Assembly: GCA_023379675.1 (NCBI GenBank)
Contig: JAMCPL010000020.1
Span: forward strand, 70,611-134,610
Length of the DNA: 64,000 nt
Direction: 5' to 3'
Origin: Actinomycetota bacterium
GTDB lineage: Bacteria; Actinomycetota; Acidimicrobiia; Acidimicrobiales; JAMCPL01
This document shows positions 58,848 through 64,000 of the stretch, one piece after another (position 1 is the stretch's first letter; each line of letters opens with the position of its first letter). Made by a program: the position numbers and the translations under genes. The notes below the pieces were generated by a model, which did no database searches, had not been told where the DNA came from, and worked only from the letters and a program-made list of their open reading frames with translations.

Positions 58848-60080
58848 CTATACGCTTGCGGATTCCAGCGCGCCCGAGGGATCAGGCACCGCCAGGGTGG
58901 ACGCCGGCTCGGAAGAACGAGCAATGTGGGGCATGCACAGCTGGTCGTATTCCGCTATGACGATCTCGCCTGCATCAGGACCGCAAGTCGGGCAGGACGG
59001 ATCACGCTTCACCTTGAATGTACGGAACGATTCCTCCAGCGCATCATAGGAAAGCAGCCTGCCGACCAGGGGATCTCCCAACCCCAGCAACATCTTTATG
59101 GCCTCCAGCGCCTCCAGGGAACCTATAATGCCACAGAGCACCCCGAGAACACCTGCTTCAGCGCACGAGGGCGCCAGCTCGGGCGGCGGGGGCTCCGGCA
59201 CCATGCAACGATAGCACGGGCCCTTGTAGGGATCGAACACAGTCACCTGCCCCTCGAAACGGAATATCGAGCCATGCACCACCGGTACTCCCGTAATAAG
59301 CGATGCATCATTCACCAGGTACCGGGTAGGGAAGTTGTCCGTTCCATCCAGGACCAGGTCGTACTCTCCCATTATCTCGACGACGTTGTCAGCACCCAAC
59401 CTCATGTCGTACGGAACCACATTGACATCAGGGTTCATCGCCGTTATGGTGCGCTTGGCGGAATCGACTTTGGCGTCACCAATTCGGTCAAGGTTGTGCA
59501 ATATCTGGCGCTGCAGGTTCGACGCATCCACCACGTCCATGTCGATTATCCCCAGGGTACCTACACCCGCCGCAGCAAGGTACATTGCCGCTGGAGATCC
59601 CAACCCTCCAGCTCCGAGCAGTAATACCTTCGACTCGAGCAATTTCTGCTGGCCCTTCTCCCCCACTTCAGGCAGGAGCAGGTGTCGGTGGTACCTGTTG
59701 CGCTGCTCGCCGGTGAGCACTTTAGGTACCGACCAGGTACGCCCCTCGTCCTTCCACCGGTTGAAGCCGCCGATCAGGGAGGACACGCTCTTGAAACCGA
59801 GATCCTGCATGGTCTGGGCCGCCAGCGCAGACCGGATACCGCCCGCACAGTAAATTATGACCTCGGCAGACCTATCAGGAATCCGACCCTCGACCTGCAA
59901 CTCCAGAAAACCGCGCGGGATATGATGAGCGCCCGGAATCGTACCTTGCTCATGCTCATCTGCCTCACGGACATCAAGAAAGATCACGTTGGCATCCTGC
60001 ATCTTTGCCTCAGCCTCGGCAGGCGTGATCTCCACGATGCCGGCCCTGGCTCTTGCAAACAACTCCCTACTGGTTGGCAT
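58848..60080 (-). CDS. ThiF/MoeB-type adenylyltransferase with N-terminal rhodanese domain
   Basis: Rhodanese VIFLDVREADEHEQGTIPGAHHIPRG, IIYCAGGIRS; then MoeB core LLLGAGGLGSPAAMYLAAAGVGTLGIIDMDVVDASNLQRQILH, CxxC pairs CYRCM/CPTCG. Confidence 0.93.
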   Translation of the reverse strand: MPTSRELFARARAGIVEITPAEAEAKMQDANVIFLDVREADEHEQGTIPGAHHIPRGFLELQVEGRIPDRSAEVIIYCAGGIRSALAAQTMQDLGFKSVSSLIGGFNRWKDEGRTWSVPKVLTGEQRNRYHRHLLLPEVGEKGQQKLLESKVLLLGAGGLGSPAAMYLAAAGVGTLGIIDMDVVDASNLQRQILHNLDRIGDAKVDSAKRTITAMNPDVNVVPYDMRLGADNVVEIMGEYDLVLDGTDNFPTRYLVNDASLITGVPVVHGSIFRFEGQVTVFDPYKGPCYRCMVPEPPPPELAPSCAEAGVLGVLCGIIGSLEALEAIKMLLGLGDPLVGRLLSYDALEESFRTFKVKRDPSCPTCGPDAGEIVIAEYDQLCMPHIARSSEPASTLAVPDPSGALESASV

Positions 60081-60283
60081 ACACTTACCTCCAACTAATA
60101 TCTCACCTTTAGGAGGCCCAGCCAGTATGCATTACATCCTCGCCGGTACCCCCGGAACATACTTATAAATCTTACCATATCAGTCAAGAATTGTGCTCGC
60201 GCATCAAAAATTTCTGGCGGCCGGCAACCGGCGCTGTTACGCACAGCTTGACCTCGAGCAAATACGACCACTAACATTCCCTT

Positions 60284-63046
60284 ATGCCAGGCAACATTGA
60301 CACCGGCACGGAAGCAGGGAAGGCAGTATCCCTGTCCAGGCAGCACTGTTCCCTACATACGGAGCAGGCCATCCGGAAACGGCTGTCCATACCCGATTGG
60401 GCAGAGCGGGTCATGATCGTTGCGGAGTCCACGCATTGGGATCCTGACTGGGTACTCACATCGGGCGAATACTACAAGTATATGGTGCGCCGGGCCTTGG
60501 AGAGAGCAGTAACCGAACTGCAAAAAGAGGAGCGCAGGGTATTCGATGTCGAGTGCGTGTTCTTTCTGCGAAAGTATTTCGAACGCTCACCCCACAGGCA
60601 GGAGGCAATCAGAACCCTCGTCAATACCGGCAGGATTAAGTTTACCGGTTCAGGAATCACGACACCCGACACCCTACTACCGACCGAGGAAGCACTGGTA
60701 AGGGACCTGCTCACTGGGCGGGATTGGTTGCATGCCAACGGCATGCCAGTAGATCCTCGTACGCTCTACCTGCCCGACAGTTTCGGCCACACTCCTTGCC
60801 TCCCTTCTGTGGCAAAGTCATGCGGCATACACTCGGTGGCATTTACCCGGATAGACGGCATGCACTCCACGGGGCTCGAATACAGCCCGAAATCCCATTA
60901 TCCAAGATTGATGTCAAGCGAGGAAATGCTACAGAGCAAAAGTGCTCTGGACTTCATTTGGAAGGACTCGAATGGATCAGAGATACTGGCTCACTGGAAT
61001 GCCTTCAACTACGGCCACGGTGACATGATCGCTGGTCACGGCAGCAGGCGTGATCGCGGCATGTACCAGGGGGTTCCAGATCGCAGCGACACAAACGTCA
61101 CCCGTAAGATAGAGAAATTCGCCAGGGAGCTTGATCGCTACTCCCCCACCCCGTATCTCCTACTTACCATGGGCCTCGACTTCACGATACCGCTCAAGGG
61201 TCTAGTAGCCCTCTTGGACCGATACAACGAGTTGCATGGCAGGCAGTCGGGACTGTTCGTCGTCAACGCGGGCTTGGACGACTATTTCGAACTTGTTCGA
61301 TGCCATACCCAGTCGTTACCGGTAGTAGCCCTGGATCCCAACCCGTATTTCATGGGCTTCTACGGATCACGGCTGCCATTGAAGCGGATGCATCGCCGCA
61401 TCACTGATTACCTGATCGCATCAGAAACCATTGCATCCGTATCCGGCAATATGCCACTAGCGCAACGGCTGGCAGCTGGCAACTCGCAGGCATGGGAGAT
61501 AGCATCGGTAGGCAACCATCATGACTTAATCACCGGAACCGGATCCGACAGGGTCTATCACAAGGAGCAACGACCATGGCTCCTTCATGCTCTTGGAATA
61601 GCACGGCAAGCCGTGAGAGATGCATCCCAGTCCTCGCCCCCAACCCACACGCCCTCAAAATCCCCACCAGTCCAGGCATCGCAGCCCTCTTGGAGCCGCG
61701 CGGGCGACATACTATCAGTCGAAACGCAGCACTTGCGTATCCGGTTCGACCTATCACGAGGCGGGATAATTAGCTCCTGCGTGGGCATTTCCAGTGGGCT
61801 TCCACTCCTTGATCACTGCGGTGAACTGGTATCTTTGGAGGATAGTGGCGGGATGTGGCGGCTGGGAAATGAATCTGCCGGCGGGACACTGAGCGAGGTG
61901 AGTAACACCTCCACCGGTCCCGCACATGCCACCGTACGATCACATCGTGGCGGAGTCGAGATAACGCTTGACGCCGATCTCGAAGGTAGGCCCACTCGAA
62001 GGATCTTCTGGATCAGCGCAGATGAGCCATTCGTCGCGGTACATTGCGAGGTAATCCCGCGCCGGCACAGAAGCGTCATCATCCACTTCACTATGCCACC
62101 CTCGCCATATAGTCCACAACGCCCGCTCACCCTCGATTCACATCCCGTACCTCGTGCACCTTTCGTCTCCGGTCCCAGGTACAGTGACAGTCCGTCGGAA
62201 ATCGCCTCTCATTCCTCGCTCATCATGGCCCAGCCTGGAGGAACCGTGACTCGCCCCCTGGAACGCCACTTCCAGCCAACGTTCTGGCCGCTCAACGGCT
62301 GGGCGCACATCCACGCGCCCGGCCGCTCCCGTCAAGACCTTACAATTGCATCGCTTTGCTCTACGGGCATATCAGTGAGCAGGTCAGGAACGGTGATGCT
62401 GATGGCTGGACGGAATCCAGGTAAGGAAAGGGCGCTGGGACTCGTGCCGTTTCTGGTATTCCCGGCGGCGTACCGAGAGAAGGAGCGTTGCGTGCTGGAC
62501 TGCGCTGTGCTCTTCCGGCAGGTGCCAAGTAGCTCCGACGCCGTGGTGCAGGCGGCTACCGATGCAGGCTCCGGAGCATTCGAACAGTTGATTGCACATG
62601 TGGAACCCGTACTCTCATCACTCCGCAACAGGATAGGCCGGATGGTGACAATCCAGCCATCAAGGGTTAAGATGATCGCCGCAAAGCCGGCAACGGATGG
62701 AAATGGAATAATAATCCGCGTTGGCACCGCCGGCACATGCATTGATACCACCGGCACAGATGCAGGCATAGGCATCAGCACTGGTGATAGTGGGCAAGAC
62801 GCTCACAGCCAGGACACTGTCACGATATCGTTCAATTCGATTACCCCCGAGAAAGCTCAACTCTGCAGTGCTATGGAGAACTATATTGCCGAGTTGCCAG
62901 TCGCAGGCAATTCGATATTCCTGGACCGCAAGCACCTGCGGGGGTCGACCGCAACTGTGCGAATCGTCACCGGCGATGATTCGATGATGGGCTGGCAGCC
63001 GCTGGAAACGCACCTGCAAGACCGGATGTCGTCGTGCCAGAAGTAG
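60284..63046 (+). CDS. Glycoside hydrolase family 38 (alpha-mannosidase-like)
   Basis: VAESTHWDPDWVLTSGEYY, YLPDSFGHTPCLPSVAKSCGI, LGIxxRHDLITGT-type NHHDLITGTGSD. Confidence 0.85.
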   Translation: MPGNIDTGTEAGKAVSLSRQHCSLHTEQAIRKRLSIPDWAERVMIVAESTHWDPDWVLTSGEYYKYMVRRALERAVTELQKEERRVFDVECVFFLRKYFERSPHRQEAIRTLVNTGRIKFTGSGITTPDTLLPTEEALVRDLLTGRDWLHANGMPVDPRTLYLPDSFGHTPCLPSVAKSCGIHSVAFTRIDGMHSTGLEYSPKSHYPRLMSSEEMLQSKSALDFIWKDSNGSEILAHWNAFNYGHGDMIAGHGSRRDRGMYQGVPDRSDTNVTRKIEKFARELDRYSPTPYLLLTMGLDFTIPLKGLVALLDRYNELHGRQSGLFVVNAGLDDYFELVRCHTQSLPVVALDPNPYFMGFYGSRLPLKRMHRRITDYLIASETIASVSGNMPLAQRLAAGNSQAWEIASVGNHHDLITGTGSDRVYHKEQRPWLLHALGIARQAVRDASQSSPPTHTPSKSPPVQASQPSWSRAGDILSVETQHLRIRFDLSRGGIISSCVGISSGLPLLDHCGELVSLEDSGGMWRLGNESAGGTLSEVSNTSTGPAHATVRSHRGGVEITLDADLEGRPTRRIFWISADEPFVAVHCEVIPRRHRSVIIHFTMPPSPYSPQRPLTLDSHPVPRAPFVSGPRYSDSPSEIASHSSLIMAQPGGTVTRPLERHFQPTFWPLNGWAHIHAPGRSRQDLTIASLCSTGISVSRSGTVMLMAGRNPGKERALGLVPFLVFPAAYREKERCVLDCAVLFRQVPSSSDAVVQAATDAGSGAFEQLIAHVEPVLSSLRNRIGRMVTIQPSRVKMIAAKPATDGNGIIIRVGTAGTCIDTTGTDAGIGISTGDSGQDAHSQDTVTISFNSITPEKAQLCSAMENYIAELPVAGNSIFLDRKHLRGSTATVRIVTGDDSMMGWQPLETHLQDRMSSCQK

Positions 63047-63593
63047 AGGACCGGTATCGCGACATTAATATAATACCCAGCAGTAAAAGCAGTATGACAA
63101 AGATTACAGCTACCGCCAACGTCACCCATCTGTAGTCGCTGGCAGTCTTCTTCTGGGTATCCTGTCTCATCAGCCTTGCAAGATCAATGGGGTCCAGTCC
63201 TGCCAAATCACCCTGCCGGCCACCGCTTGTATCATGGATTTCACTTGCTCCCTCCGGCAAATTCGTGGCGGGTGGATCTTGAAAATTAATGCCCTGCATC
63301 GGTGCACCGGATGCATTTTCAGCATTTTCAGCATTTTCAGCATCACCGGCACCATCACCACCGGTACTACTGCCATCAGCACTATTCCCCTGGAACGCGC
63401 TGCCCGCAGATGGAGGCAGCCCCTGCAAGAACGAAAGTATCTCATCTACATAGACTCTCGTTATAAGATCAGCATACCTCCGCTGGTAATCATCACCGGT
63501 AATGGTACCCGCCAGATATGCTGCATACAGGGTGTGAGCAGCCTTCAGCTTTTCATCTTCTGTGGCAATAATCCGACCCTCAGGATCACTCAT
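62967..63593 (-). CDS. Hypothetical single-TM protein with N-terminal DUF1707/SHOCT-like region
   Basis: AAHTLYAAYLAGTITGDDYQRRYADLI; TM VTLAVAVIFVILLLLLGIILM; (AEN)3 microsatellite; 3' end overlaps the GH38 gene convergently. Confidence 0.6.
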   Translation of the reverse strand: MSDPEGRIIATEDEKLKAAHTLYAAYLAGTITGDDYQRRYADLITRVYVDEILSFLQGLPPSAGSAFQGNSADGSSTGGDGAGDAENAENAENASGAPMQGINFQDPPATNLPEGASEIHDTSGGRQGDLAGLDPIDLARLMRQDTQKKTASDYRWVTLAVAVIFVILLLLLGIILMSRYRSSTSGTTTSGLAGAFPAAASPSSNHRR

Positions 63594-63692
63594 GTAGACT
63601 ATTATGTTATATCTCCGCTTAAGACGCAAGCGTTCCCGTGAAACAGTGCATGAAGACACGCTCCCTGGCGTGCGCATATGCACCCAAGTGGT

Positions 63693-64000
63693 CTAGTGGC
63701 CAGTTCCGTAAATAGCGTGATGGCATCCGGTGCGTAACCATCCGGTGAATGGTCACCTCTCCAGGAGCGTAGGTTAGAACCGTACTACGATATAAGATAT
63801 TGTGATTGCTTTACGGCGGAGCCACAAGATATAGGGTTACCGGGTTAACAGCCGGGGGTTGTGTCCCACGCTCCTAGTGTAGTGTCTCGTAAATAGCGTG
63901 ACGTTATCCGGCAAGTCAGGGGCGTCATCTGGCAAGGCCGAGGACGAAGGCGTAGCCGGTAGCTACGTTGAGGACGAGAACGCCGCCAGGGGCGTCATCT
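63693..64000. repeat. Repeat-rich non-coding region: duplicated CGTAAATAGCGTGA motif, inverted repeat and a ~70-bp-period repeat cut by the window end
   Basis: cgtaaatagcgtga at ~63708 and ~63892; GGAGCGT/ACGCTCC inverted pair around 63756-63877; hairpin CGTAGC-cggta-GCTACG; aggggcgtcatct at 63918 and 63988. Confidence 0.7.

Noticed and set aside
63754-63880. tRNA or tRNA-like gene from the GGAGCGT...ACGCTCC pairing
   Set aside because: No acceptable D, anticodon or T arm (no GTTCRA) on either strand and ~123 nt between ends.

Overview
The window is a GC-rich bacterial chromosome segment, probably actinobacterial (F420-type LLM oxidoreductase, DUF1844 gene next to infC, typical gene neighbourhoods). 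It is mostly housekeeping and catabolic genes: greA 3' end, leuC/leuD, a radical SAM/SPASM protein, purD, icd, tRNA-Leu(UAG), pheT-pheS-spoU-rplT-rpmI-infC, tyrS and ald. A ~20 kb pyrimidine/nucleoside catabolism region follows: PydD-like aminotransferase, mmsA-like dehydrogenase, beta-ureidopropionase, dihydropyrimidinase and an F420-type LLM oxidoreductase; a PucR regulator; nucleoside hydrolase; a BMP/NupOPQ-type ABC importer; paired ALDHs, deoC and deoA. After that come sulfur-relay-type genes, an FGGY kinase, envelope/glycosyltransferase genes, a solitary DNA methyltransferase beside an IS200-TnpA relic, birA, a biotin-dependent carboxylase, an acyl-CoA mutase, a MoeB/rhodanese protein and a GH38 alpha-mannosidase. 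The strongest new signal is a ~70 bp promoter module, nearly identical at three places (17.9, 32.5 and 37.5 kb). It combines an inverted TACATG-type element, GTTCGCTACATGTTGATCATTG, a TTGYCR -35, an exactly 17-nt spacer and a TARNGT -10. It precedes three separate pyrimidine/nucleoside operons and so defines a candidate regulon, possibly PucR-controlled. The pyrimidine operon has no recognisable dihydropyrimidine dehydrogenase in the window but carries an F420-type oxidoreductase, suggesting an alternative first step. Other points: an apparent AUA start for infC, a 17-bp tandem array of SD/mini-ORFs before ald, recurrent ~33-36 bp direct repeats with 70-73 bp period, and several pseudogenes. 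All calls come from reading the sequence and the ORF track; no searches were run.
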